Assembly: GCA_002784245.1 (NCBI GenBank)
Contig: PFKL01000194.1
Coordinates: 1 to 5,318, forward strand
Origin: Comamonadaceae bacterium CG_4_10_14_3_um_filter_60_75
GTDB lineage: Bacteria; Pseudomonadota; Gammaproteobacteria; Burkholderiales; Burkholderiaceae_C
Length of the DNA stretch: 5,318 nucleotides
Direction: 5' to 3'
Shown piece by piece: positions 1-5,318 of this stretch. The position numbers and the translations under genes were made by a program. Under the pieces are notes generated by a model that worked only from the letters and a program-made list of their open reading frames with translations, ran no database searches and was not told where the DNA came from. Within the stretch, counting starts at the first letter, position 1. Each line of letters begins with the position of its first letter.

Positions 1-523
1 CACCAAACACCACGCTGTGCGTTGCGCCAATGCGGGCGCAGGCTTGCATCGCCACCACGCCTTCCAGACCCATGGGCATGTAGACCAGGACGCGGTCGCC
101 CTTGTTGATGCCGCGTGCTTTCAGGGCGTTGGCAAACTGGCTGACCTTGGCCAACAGTTCCTTGTAGGTTGTTTTGGTGACTTCACCGCCGTCAGCTTCA
201 AAAATGACAGCAACTTTGTTTTCGTTGGGCGTGCCCATGTGCTTGTCGAGACAGTTGTAAGAGGCGTTGAGTTCGCCGTCTTCGAACCACTTGTAGAAAG
301 GCACGTTGGACTCGTCAAGCGTCTTGGTAAAGGGCTTGCTCCAGACCACGTTTTCGCGGGCCAGACGGGCCCAGAAGCCCTCGAAATCTTTTTCGGCTTC
401 AGCGCACAAGGCGTTGTAGCCTTCCATGCCTTGAATACGGGCGGCTTTAACGGTCGCGTCGCTGGGCGGGAAAACCCGGTTCTCAATCAGCAGGGATTCA
501 ACAGCGGTGGTCGGTGTAGTCAC
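1..523 (-). CDS. acs: Acetyl-CoA synthetase, N-terminal part (cut by window edge)
   Basis: Acetate-CoA ligase converts acetate, ATP and CoA to acetyl-CoA, AMP and PPi in the cytoplasm, for acetate assimilation. The 174 visible residues carry the N-terminal ACS domain at about 35-95, including FYKWFEDGELNASYN (76-90) and CLDKH. The AMP-binding domain then begins and ends at the edge with the conserved RIGATHSVVFG (164-174). The family is about 650 residues, so the P-loop-like ATP motif, the adenylation core and the C-terminal regulatory lysine lie outside the window. The start is GTG at 523. It has an AGGAGA ribosome site seven bases upstream, and its N terminus (TTPTTAVESLLIENRVFPP) leads straight into the conserved domain. 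No frameshift is seen. The gene is divergent from the UPF0114 gene. A propionyl-CoA synthetase is a less likely alternative. Confidence 0.95.
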   Translation of the reverse strand, partial: MTTPTTAVESLLIENRVFPPSDATVKAARIQGMEGYNALCAEAEKDFEGFWARLARENVVWSKPFTKTLDESNVPFYKWFEDGELNASYNCLDKHMGTPNENKVAVIFEADGGEVTKTTYKELLAKVSQFANALKARGINKGDRVLVYMPMGLEGVVAMQACARIGATHSVVFG

Positions 524-530
524 AGATAAG

Positions 531-536
531 TCTCCT
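531..536 (-). promoter_or_regulatory. Ribosome binding site of acs
   Basis: The minus strand reads AGGAGA, followed by seven bases and then GTG. This near-consensus Shine-Dalgarno sequence fixes the acs start at the GTG at 523. No ATG in that frame is available nearby. Confidence 0.85.
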
Positions 537-546
537 CTAGTTAAAC

Positions 547-579
547 AAAAAACGCCCGCTAATGTCATGGCTGGCACTT
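547..579 (-). promoter_or_regulatory. Terminator-like hairpin in the acs leader (possible attenuator)
   Basis: On the minus strand, AAGTGCCAGC (579-570) can pair with GCGGGCGTTT (559-550). The ten-position stem has two G-U pairs and one A-G mismatch, closed by a 10-nt loop. The 3' arm runs into six consecutive T (552-547). The GC core followed by a U tract resembles an intrinsic terminator. No minus-strand gene lies just upstream that it could terminate, and it stands about 23 bases before the acs start codon. It would therefore act in the acs leader if transcription starts upstream of it. The stem is imperfect, so this is tentative. Confidence 0.35.
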
Positions 580-613
580 ACATGCTACTGACTGTCGGGA
601 CGCTGACATGGTA

Positions 614-630
614 GCGCGATAAACTCGCGC
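614..630. repeat. Perfect 6-bp inverted repeat with 5-bp spacer upstream of the UPF0114 gene
   Basis: GCGCGA at 614-619 and TCGCGC at 625-630 flank TAAAC. The repeat lies 26 bases before the ATG at 656, roughly where a -35 region would sit if TAGTAT (638-643) were the -10. It could be an operator or a chance palindrome in GC-rich DNA. Confidence 0.45.
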
Positions 631-655
631 ACCACCATAGTATTTACCCAACGCC

Positions 656-1261
656 ATGTCGTCTCCGATTCCCGAAAAAAGCCCCACGCTGCGCCCGATT
701 CCGCGCCTGATTTTTGCCAGCCGCTGGCTGCAGTTGCCCCTTTATCTGGGTCTGATTGCTGCCCAAGCCGTTTACGTCTATCACTTTTTGGTGGAATTGC
801 TGCATTTGCTGGAAGCCGCTTTTGGCAGCCAGACGGCTCTGGCCGCGTTGGTCGAAAGCATTGGCTATGTCACCGATGCACCGATCACCCACCTCAACGA
901 GACCGTCATCATGCTGGTGCTGCTGGCGCTGATTGACGTGGTGATGATCTCCAACCTGCTGATCATGGTGATTGTGGGCGGCTATGAGACCTTTGTCTCA
1001 CGCATCAATCTCGACGGCCACCCGGATCAACCCGAGTGGCTCGACCACGTCAACGCCTCGGTGCTCAAGGTCAAGCTGGCGATGTCGATCATCGGTATCA
1101 GTTCGATTCACCTGCTCAAAACCTTTATCAACGCGGCAAATTACACCGACAAGGTGCTGATTGCGCAAACCGTGATTCACATCACCTTTTTGCTGTCAGC
1201 CATGGCGATTGCCTACACCGACCGGCTGATGAGCCCGCCAGCGCATTCAGCGCACCATTGA
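656..1261 (+). CDS. UPF0114/YqhA family membrane protein (TIGR00645-like)
   Basis: This is a predicted inner-membrane protein of unknown biochemical role, 201 residues against about 165 for E. coli YqhA. Family features are FASRWLQLPLYLGL (20-33), where the conserved part begins, then GYETFVS (109-115), ISSIHLLKTF (148-157), and IHITFLLSAMAIAYTDRL near the end. Hydrophobic segments fall at about 27-53, 82-108, 142-159 and 167-187, consistent with four membrane spans. Extra length comes from a hydrophilic N-terminal tail of about 15 residues, a longer loop after the first span (54-81), and a short Pro/His-rich C terminus. The ATG at 656 has no clear Shine-Dalgarno sequence. No other Met occurs before residue 86, which would cut away the first span, so this start is kept. 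The gene diverges from acs and overlaps the convergent DUF2062 gene by 15 bp. Family assignment is firm; function is unknown. Confidence 0.9.
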   Translation: MSSPIPEKSPTLRPIPRLIFASRWLQLPLYLGLIAAQAVYVYHFLVELLHLLEAAFGSQTALAALVESIGYVTDAPITHLNETVIMLVLLALIDVVMISNLLIMVIVGGYETFVSRINLDGHPDQPEWLDHVNASVLKVKLAMSIIGISSIHLLKTFINAANYTDKVLIAQTVIHITFLLSAMAIAYTDRLMSPPAHSAHH

Positions 1262-1810
1262 ATTGACGCGGCGGCGGCGCCGGCGCCGCCAGCGGGTGCG
1301 CACACCCCAGACCAGGTAAATCACACCGTAGGTCAGCGCGCCACTGGCGACGGCCAGCAGCGCCAGCCCGACCATCAGCGGCTTGCCCAAGGCACGGATG
1401 CGCTCCCAAACCGAAAGCGTTGCAGCTTCATCGGCGCTGGCATCGAATGGCGTCAACGGCGGCGTGGCTTCACCCGTGACCCAACTGCCCAGTTCAAACG
1501 CCGCGTAATACAAAGGCGCAAACGTCACCGGGTTACTGATCAAGGTGCTGGCCGCCGCCGCAGGCAAATTGGCGCGCAACACCACCGCCGCTGCTGCGGT
1601 GACCGGAATCTGCGCAATCGGGATCAACAAGCCAAAAAAGACGCCCAATGCAACTCCCAGGGCCACACCGTGCCGCGACCAATGCCACAGCGCCGGATGA
1701 CCCAACCAGGGAGCCAACCAAGCCAACCAGCGGTTGGCCAGCAGACGCTCGCGCGTCGGGAGCCACTTGCGCCAGCTTGGCGCAATAGTTTGGCTTTTCG
1801 CATCGGCCAC
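1247..1810 (-). CDS. DUF2062 domain-containing membrane protein
   Basis: This 187-residue protein matches the DUF2062 pattern: a hydrophobic, Gly/Ala-rich segment (about 48-84, containing GVALGVFFGLLIPIAQIPVT) followed by STLISNPVTFAPLYYAAFELG (88-108). A further membrane span lies at about 144-170. The N-terminal 45 residues are Trp-rich, with a short WLA/WLA/WLG repeat at 28-37. The C-terminal tail is strongly basic, with seven consecutive Arg at 175-181, and probably cytoplasmic. The start is GTG at 1810, two bases after the stop of the Na/Pi gene, with GGTGA inside that gene as a weak ribosome site. The ATG at 1803 is out of frame. As last gene of the operon it is probably co-translated with its neighbour. 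Its function is unknown, and its link to ion or phosphate transport rests only on position. Confidence 0.85.
   Translation of the reverse strand: MADAKSQTIAPSWRKWLPTRERLLANRWLAWLAPWLGHPALWHWSRHGVALGVALGVFFGLLIPIAQIPVTAAAAVVLRANLPAAAASTLISNPVTFAPLYYAAFELGSWVTGEATPPLTPFDASADEAATLSVWERIRALGKPLMVGLALLAVASGALTYGVIYLVWGVRTRWRRRRRRRVNSMVR
1273..1290. repeat. 18-bp perfect GC-only palindrome at the convergent gene ends
   Basis: GGCGGCGCC followed by GGCGCCGCC is exactly self-complementary. It starts 11 bases after the UPF0114 stop codon and lies inside the 3' end of the DUF2062 gene, where it encodes part of the Arg run. It could fold as a stem in transcripts from either strand and may help end the UPF0114 transcript. 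There is no T tract after it on the plus strand, so it is not a standard intrinsic terminator. Confidence 0.6.
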
Positions 1811-1812
1811 GG

Positions 1813-3399
1813 TCAGCTCACCGTTTCACCGGCAAAAATATCGCGGCGCAGCTGCGCTGCTTTTAGCGCCTGCGCCAGCGCCCGGTGTAGTGCGCTGAGT
1901 GCGCGCAGACGCAGATCCATCTGGGTGACGCTCATGTCACTGTGCGTGCCCGCCTGTAGCAATGCGGCTTTCAAGCGCTGGTAGCCAGCTTCCCAGGGTG
2001 GCAACAAGGCCTGAAGGTCAGACCTTGTTGCCAAATCAGTTGCCAACTGGTCCAAAAAAGCCTGCGACTGTTGTTGCCACGGGTCTTCCAACCCCGTGCC
2101 TAGCGAAGAACGCTCACACTGGGCCAGCAGCTGGAACGCTTCACTCGCCAATTCGGCTACCGCCTCGTGGTAGCGCACCACCCGCAGCAATTGCGGCAAG
2201 CGCTCGGCGCTGTCAGCGGGCATGCTGGCGCGGTTAAGCCGCGCAATAAACCGGGCGATGGCTTCGCCCAATTCCGTCACGCCAGTCTCACTCGCGGGTG
2301 CGCCAGTCAGCGTCGCGCGCAGGTGCTGCCGTGCCAGGTCACCCAGTCGGTCAATTTCACGCTGCAAGGCATCCAGCGCCAGCGCTGGCACCGCAAGCAC
2401 CGTATCGTCCAGATAGCGCAGCTGCGCCACTTGCTGCTCGCCCGAGACAAACCTGGCCTGCAAAAACCGGGTCAGTCCAGCCGCCAACGGCCAGATCAAC
2501 AGGACACCCAAGACGTTGAACGCGGTGTGAAACAGCGCCAGTTTGACCGCTGGCGCTTCACCCAGACCCAAGCTCTGACGCAGCAGGTCAAACACTTCAA
2601 TCAGCCAAGGCAACATCAGCAGGGCCACCGTACCGGTGAGCAGGTTGAAGGCAATGTGCGCGGCGGCCGCTCGTTTGGCATTGGCCGTCGCACCGATCGC
2701 GGCAATCACCGCGGTGACCGTCGTACCGATGTTGGCACCAATCACCACCGCTGCAGCGCCTTGCGCACCCAGCAGGCCGCCCTGCGCGGCTGTCAGCGCG
2801 ATGGCCAGCGCGGCGCTTGAACTTTGCATCAACACCGTCAACGCCACCCCGATACCGACCTGCAAGAGCACGTCAACCGCACCGGTGCCCGTGGGCAGCT
2901 GCATCCCGGCCGAAAAGTCGGTAAACGTCACCCGCAGTAAATCAATACCCAAAAACAGCACACCAAACCCGGCCAGCGCCGTGCCCAGAGCGCCGCGTCG
3001 CTGGCCTGCACCAGTCAGGCGCAACAGCATGCCCAACCCGATCAAAGGCAAAGCCAATGCGTCAATCTTGAACTTCAGCCCGACCAGCGCCACCAGCCAG
3101 CCGGTCATGGTGGTTCCCACATTGGCGCCAAACAGAACCCAGATGGCCTGCCCCAGCGTCAGCAATCCGGCATTGATAAACCCAATGGTGGCCACCGTTA
3201 CCGCGCTGGACGACTGCACCAACAGCGTCACCAGCGTACCAGTAGCCAGGCCGTGCCAGCGCGTGCGGGTCGAACGCGCCAGCGTGCGCTCCAGCGCTGA
3301 ACCAGCGGCCAGGCGCAGCCCGTCGGTCATCAGTCCCATGCCCAGCAAGAACAGGCCGACACCGCCAGCAAAACCACCCATGAGGGACCAGTCAACCAT
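1813..3399 (-). CDS. Na+/phosphate cotransporter family protein with PhoU-like C-terminal domain (NptA/YjbB type)
   Basis: This 528-residue inner-membrane transporter has the two inverted Na/Pi-cotransport repeats of the family. The first carries LLVQSSSAVTVATIGF (59-74) and GANVGTT (91-97); the second carries LMQSSSAALAIAL (190-202) and GANIGTT (221-227). The QSSS motifs are the signature of Na+/Pi binding in the family. HIAFN (248-252) and HTAFN (291-295) are further family motifs. Membrane segments fill roughly residues 5-312. From about 325 to 520 the protein is hydrophilic, helical and rich in Leu/Ala/Gln/Arg, as in the PhoU-like domain of YjbB-type members. It could import phosphate with Na+ or, as reported for E. 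coli YjbB, export phosphate. The ATG at 3399 lies three bases after the mrpG stop without a good ribosome site, suggesting reinitiation. The coding sequence contains a strong hairpin at 1999-2033. Confidence 0.93.
   Translation of the reverse strand: MVDWSLMGGFAGGVGLFLLGMGLMTDGLRLAAGSALERTLARSTRTRWHGLATGTLVTLLVQSSSAVTVATIGFINAGLLTLGQAIWVLFGANVGTTMTGWLVALVGLKFKIDALALPLIGLGMLLRLTGAGQRRGALGTALAGFGVLFLGIDLLRVTFTDFSAGMQLPTGTGAVDVLLQVGIGVALTVLMQSSSAALAIALTAAQGGLLGAQGAAAVVIGANIGTTVTAVIAAIGATANAKRAAAAHIAFNLLTGTVALLMLPWLIEVFDLLRQSLGLGEAPAVKLALFHTAFNVLGVLLIWPLAAGLTRFLQARFVSGEQQVAQLRYLDDTVLAVPALALDALQREIDRLGDLARQHLRATLTGAPASETGVTELGEAIARFIARLNRASMPADSAERLPQLLRVVRYHEAVAELASEAFQLLAQCERSSLGTGLEDPWQQQSQAFLDQLATDLATRSDLQALLPPWEAGYQRLKAALLQAGTHSDMSVTQMDLRLRALSALHRALAQALKAAQLRRDIFAGETVS
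1999..2033 (-). repeat. Near-perfect hairpin inside the Na/Pi cotransporter gene
   Basis: In the coding (minus) sense, TGGCAACAAGGTCTGA is followed by the loop CCT and then TCAGGCCTTGTTGCCA. All 16 stem positions pair, with a single U-G wobble (2022 with 2010). The stretch encodes residues 456-467 (LATRSDLQALLP), in the linker/helical part of the C-terminal domain, and keeps the frame open. No U tract follows it. It could be an in-frame palindromic element, an intra-operon RNA structure before the DUF2062 gene, or a chance result of codon choice. Confidence 0.7.
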
Positions 3400-3402
3400 G
3401 GA

Positions 3403-3747
3403 TCAGCGCGAATCGGTCGATATGGGAGGTGTCGAGGGCAACCTGGCCAGCGATGCCAGATGCCGGTGCAACGCCGCCTTGGTCATCAGGTGCGCCGAAA
3501 TCGGCGCGGTGATGAACAGGAACAAGCTCACCAGCACTTCGTGCAGGCTCCAGCCGTCGCCGGTGATGCTGAAAAAAGCCGACGATGCCACCAGCAGGCA
3601 CCCCACCCCCAGCGTCGTGGCCTTGGTTGGCCCATGAAGCCGGGTATAAAAATCGCGCATGCGCCACAAGCCCAGCGAGCCGATCAGGGTAAATACCCCG
3701 CCGGCCACCACCAACACCGACAAAATGAATTCAACCAGCGTGCTCAT
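3403..3747 (-). CDS. mrpG: Mrp-type cation/H+ antiporter subunit G (MnhG/PhaG)
   Basis: This 114-residue small membrane subunit belongs to the multi-subunit Mrp (Mnh/Pha/Sha) Na+(K+)/H+ antiporter. Three hydrophobic segments lie at about 5-27, 44-61 and 69-91. Family motifs are GSLGLWRMRDFYTRLHGPTKATTLGVG (23-49) and TAPISAHLMTKAAL (80-93), which identify subunit G clearly. The C-terminal 20 residues are polar. The ATG at 3747 overlaps the mrpF stop as ATGA, and GGGGAGA (3757-3763) lies nine bases upstream as its ribosome site. Length is normal for the family. It acts in the inner membrane in complex with the other Mrp subunits. Confidence 0.95.
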   Translation of the reverse strand: MSTLVEFILSVLVVAGGVFTLIGSLGLWRMRDFYTRLHGPTKATTLGVGCLLVASSAFFSITGDGWSLHEVLVSLFLFITAPISAHLMTKAALHRHLASLARLPSTPPISTDSR

Positions 3748-4013
3748 TCGATGATGTCTCCCCGCAACAAGTACTTGGCTAAGGCCACGGTGCCGACAAA
3801 GCCCATCAGCGCTATCAGCAGTGCCGCCTCAAAATACAGCGGGCTGGCCAGCTGGATGCCCAGCAACACCAGCAGCGCAATGGCGTTGATGTACAAGGTG
3901 TCTAGCGCCAACACGCGGTCCGTGGCATCGGGCCCGATCAGCAGGCGTCCAAAGCTCAGGGCGAAGGCCACACCGACCAGCGCAAATCCCACCGTCAAAG
4001 CCAGATTCAACAT
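3744..4013 (-). CDS. mrpF: Mrp-type cation/H+ antiporter subunit F (MnhF/PhaF)
   Basis: This 89-residue subunit has three hydrophobic segments at about 3-22, 33-53 and 59-82. The conserved GRLLIGPDATDRVLALDTLY (22-41) and YFEAALLIALMGFVGTVALAKYL (60-82) are typical of MrpF/PhaF. In the family the Asp residues of the DRVLALD motif are strongly conserved, and both are present. The ATG at 4013 lies inside the end of mrpE, a 7-nt overlap in another frame. GGAG (4022-4025) precedes it by eight bases. It is an accessory membrane subunit of the antiporter; some homologues (YrkA/MrpF) have been linked to bile-salt or cholate efflux, but nothing here points to that. Confidence 0.95.
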   Translation of the reverse strand: MLNLALTVGFALVGVAFALSFGRLLIGPDATDRVLALDTLYINAIALLVLLGIQLASPLYFEAALLIALMGFVGTVALAKYLLRGDIIE

Positions 4014-4495
4014 TCAAAAATCTCCATTAGCGGGGCTTCAAAACGCGTTTTGATCGAGGTGATCACGGCCTCGGGTGAATCCATATCCAGCGCGTGTACC
4101 AGCAAAGACCGGTGGTCCGCCGACAAACGCGCCGACACCGTCCCCGGTGTCAGACAAGTGGCATTGGCGAGCAAGCTCAACGCAAACGGATTGCGGATGT
4201 CCAGCGGCACCACCACAAAAGCTGGGCGCAGTTGGGCCGGCCCCCGCAGAATCAGCCAAGCCACCGAAAAGTTGGCGACTACCATGTCCCACAAAAAGAT
4301 GCCGGTAAAGCGCAACAGCACCCAGGGTTTGTAGATGCGCAAGGGCTCGGGCCAAAAAGACTGCGTCACGCGGACAATGCCCAGTCCCAGCAACAAGCCC
4401 AGCACCACGTGCGCCAACGCCACGCTGTTGTTGAGCAGCAGCCACAACACCATCAACAACACCGTCAGCACCGGGTGCGCCAGCCAGCGTTTCAT
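4007..4495 (-). CDS. mrpE: Mrp-type cation/H+ antiporter subunit E (MnhE/PhaE)
   Basis: This 162-residue subunit has N-terminal membrane segments at about 7-23, 26-44 and 57-83, then a soluble domain on the cytoplasmic side. The conserved stretch VVPLDIRNPFALSLLANA (95-112) followed by TCLTPGTVSARLSADHRSLL (113-132) and HALD (134-137) is diagnostic of MrpE. The ATG at 4495 overlaps the mrpD stop as ATGA, and GGAGG (4503-4507) sits seven bases upstream, the best ribosome site in the operon. Mrp complexes of other bacteria need this subunit for full activity or assembly. The C terminus, EIFEC, reads into the start of mrpF. Confidence 0.95.
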   Translation of the reverse strand: MKRWLAHPVLTVLLMVLWLLLNNSVALAHVVLGLLLGLGIVRVTQSFWPEPLRIYKPWVLLRFTGIFLWDMVVANFSVAWLILRGPAQLRPAFVVVPLDIRNPFALSLLANATCLTPGTVSARLSADHRSLLVHALDMDSPEAVITSIKTRFEAPLMEIFEC

Positions 4496-5318
4496 GGCTT
4501 ACCCTCCAACACCGCGCGAATGTAGATAGCCGGGTCGGCCAACTGGGCGGCAGTGGCCAACGCGTAGTCGTAGGCGGGCCCGGCAGCCACGGTCAGCGCA
4601 ACAATCAGGCCCAGCAAGCCAACGATGGCCAACGCCTCCAGATGCACACTGGCGGGCTCCAGCGCCCGCGGATCACGCGCTGCCAAGGCCCGTGCCGGGC
4701 TGAAAAACAGCCGACTGCCGGCCTGCACCAGCGTCACCAGCGCCAGTACAGCAGTGAGCAGAATCACGGCCCAAACTGCGGGCTGTTCTGATGACGCCCG
4801 CAAAATCAGGAACTTGCCGACAAACCCCGACAGCGGCGGCAGGCCCGCCACCGCCACCGCAGCGGCAAAAAACAAGGCGCCCCAAAGGGCATGGTGCGGC
4901 ATGTCCTGGTCGGCCACAAACCGGTCCTGGCTGTCTGAGCGTCGGCGCGAAAACGCCTCGGCCAGCAAAAACAGCAGCGCCGCGGCAAACGTGCCATGCG
5001 GCAGGTAGTACAAACCGGCAGCCACCCCGGCCTGACCCAGCGAAAACGCGGTCAACAAGGTGCCCACCGAGGCCACCACCAACCACGCCGTCAGGCGGCG
5101 CAAATCTTGCGCGGCCAGCGCACCCAGCATGCTCACGGCCAGTGTTGCCAACGCCGCGGGCAGCAACCAGGGCGCAAACAAACCCGCAAGATCACCGGCC
5201 GAGTCACCATAAATCAAGGTCGCCACCCGCAAGATGGCGTAGGCACCCACCTTGGTCATGATGGCAAACAGGGCCGCCACCGGTGCCGGTGCGGCCGCGT
5301 AAGTGCCGGGCAGCCACA
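4492..5318 (-). CDS. mrpD: Mrp-type cation/H+ antiporter subunit D, C-terminal part (5' end outside window)
   Basis: This is one of the two large ion-translocating subunits of the Mrp antiporter, related to complex I subunits NuoL/M/N. The frame is open from 5316, giving 274 visible residues of a protein usually near 500-550. The GTG at 5280 is not a start, because the conserved WLPGTYAAAPAPVAALFAIM runs through it. Lys22 of the visible part, in IMTKVGAYAILR, matches the conserved TM7 lysine of the family. Other motifs are AAQDLRRLTAWLVVASVGTL (69-88) and AGLPPLSGFVGKFLIL (157-172), whose Lys is the conserved one of the late half-channel. About seven membrane spans are visible. The usual His of the YYLPHG motif is present, but the following Lys of NuoL/M-type HA..KA is replaced by Ala. 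It overlaps mrpE by four bases. Confidence 0.95.
   Translation of the reverse strand, partial: WLPGTYAAAPAPVAALFAIMTKVGAYAILRVATLIYGDSAGDLAGLFAPWLLPAALATLAVSMLGALAAQDLRRLTAWLVVASVGTLLTAFSLGQAGVAAGLYYLPHGTFAAALLFLLAEAFSRRRSDSQDRFVADQDMPHHALWGALFFAAAVAVAGLPPLSGFVGKFLILRASSEQPAVWAVILLTAVLALVTLVQAGSRLFFSPARALAARDPRALEPASVHLEALAIVGLLGLIVALTVAAGPAYDYALATAAQLADPAIYIRAVLEGKP

Larger units (their letters stand above)
524..655. promoter_or_regulatory. Divergent intergenic region between acs and the UPF0114 gene
   Basis: This 132-base stretch must contain the promoters of both flanking genes, but I find no convincing -35/-10 pair for either. A TAGTAT at 638-643 could be a -10 element for the plus-strand gene, but it has no recognisable -35 partner and would leave a leader of only a few bases. 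CATG-centred near-repeats occur: TGTCATGG at 563-570 and TGACATGG at 604-611, 41 bases apart, with ACATGCTAC at 580-588. ATGTCA (562-567) and TGACAT (604-609) also form an inverted pair. These could be regulator sites, but none matches a consensus I can name. Confidence 0.6.

Noticed and set aside
121..486. Minus-strand open frame overlapping acs in another frame
   Set aside because: Its translation is low-complexity and unlike any known protein, and the acs frame explains the same bases.
17..529. Plus-strand open frame opposite acs
   Set aside because: The minus-strand frame matches acetyl-CoA synthetase along its whole length, so this one is an antisense shadow.
572..586. Sigma-54-like promoter: TGGCAC followed by TGCT, reading toward the UPF0114 gene
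   Set aside because: The GG-to-GC spacing is one base too short for the strict -24/-12 arrangement, and the -12 element lacks the first T of TTGC.
1722..1738. 7-bp stem with 3-nt loop (GCCAACC/GGTTGGC) in the DUF2062 gene
   Set aside because: It is short and follows from the local TGGTTGG repeats, with no T tract or positional reason to regard it as functional.
2378..2389. 12-bp palindrome GCCAGCGCTGGC in the Na/Pi cotransporter gene
   Set aside because: It arises from common Ala/Leu codons, is short, and is expected by chance in GC-rich coding DNA.
2636..3637. Long plus-strand open frame of 333 codons opposite the Na/Pi cotransporter and mrpG genes
   Set aside because: It spans two well-supported minus-strand genes and has low-complexity Pro/Ala/Ser/Thr composition typical of antisense frames in GC-rich DNA. 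It shows no recognisable domain.
5278..5280. GTG at 5280 as the mrpD start codon
   Set aside because: The frame stays open to the window edge and upstream residues WLPGTYAAAPAP are conserved MrpD sequence, so the real start is outside the window.

Overview
The window looks like a chromosomal segment from a betaproteobacterium, most likely Burkholderiales and perhaps Comamonadaceae (Rhodoferax/Polaromonas-like). This rests on the high-GC codon usage, the protein sequences and the gene content; no search was run. It holds eight protein genes, two of them cut by the window edges. I see no RNA gene, mobile element or CRISPR array.

Left part (1-1261). The 5' part of acs (acetyl-CoA synthetase) is on the minus strand and runs off the left edge. 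A 132-base intergenic region separates it from a divergent plus-strand gene for a small UPF0114/YqhA-type membrane protein. That region must hold both promoters. It contains a terminator-like hairpin in the acs leader and a small perfect inverted repeat in front of the UPF0114 gene.

Right part (5318 down to 1247). This is one tightly packed minus-strand operon. It reads mrpD (5' end outside the window), mrpE, mrpF, mrpG, a Na+/phosphate-cotransporter-family gene and a DUF2062 membrane-protein gene. Junctions are 4-nt ATGA overlaps (D/E and F/G), a 7-nt overlap (E/F), and gaps of 3 nt (G/Na-Pi) and 2 nt (Na-Pi/DUF2062). Translational coupling along the whole unit is likely. The last gene converges on the UPF0114 gene and overlaps it by 15 bp.

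How the genes may work together: MrpD-G are membrane subunits of a multi-subunit cation/H+ antiporter that exports Na+ or K+ using the proton gradient. mrpA/B/C would be expected just beyond the right edge. A Na+-linked phosphate transporter in the same transcript suggests coupled sodium cycling and phosphate handling, but this is inference from gene order. DUF2062 has no assigned role.

No gene here belongs to an obviously undescribed system. The most unexpected sequence structure is a near-perfect 16-bp-stem hairpin with a 3-nt loop inside the Na/Pi cotransporter reading frame (1999-2033). Next is an 18-bp perfect GC palindrome at the convergent gene ends, which also encodes a run of seven arginines.
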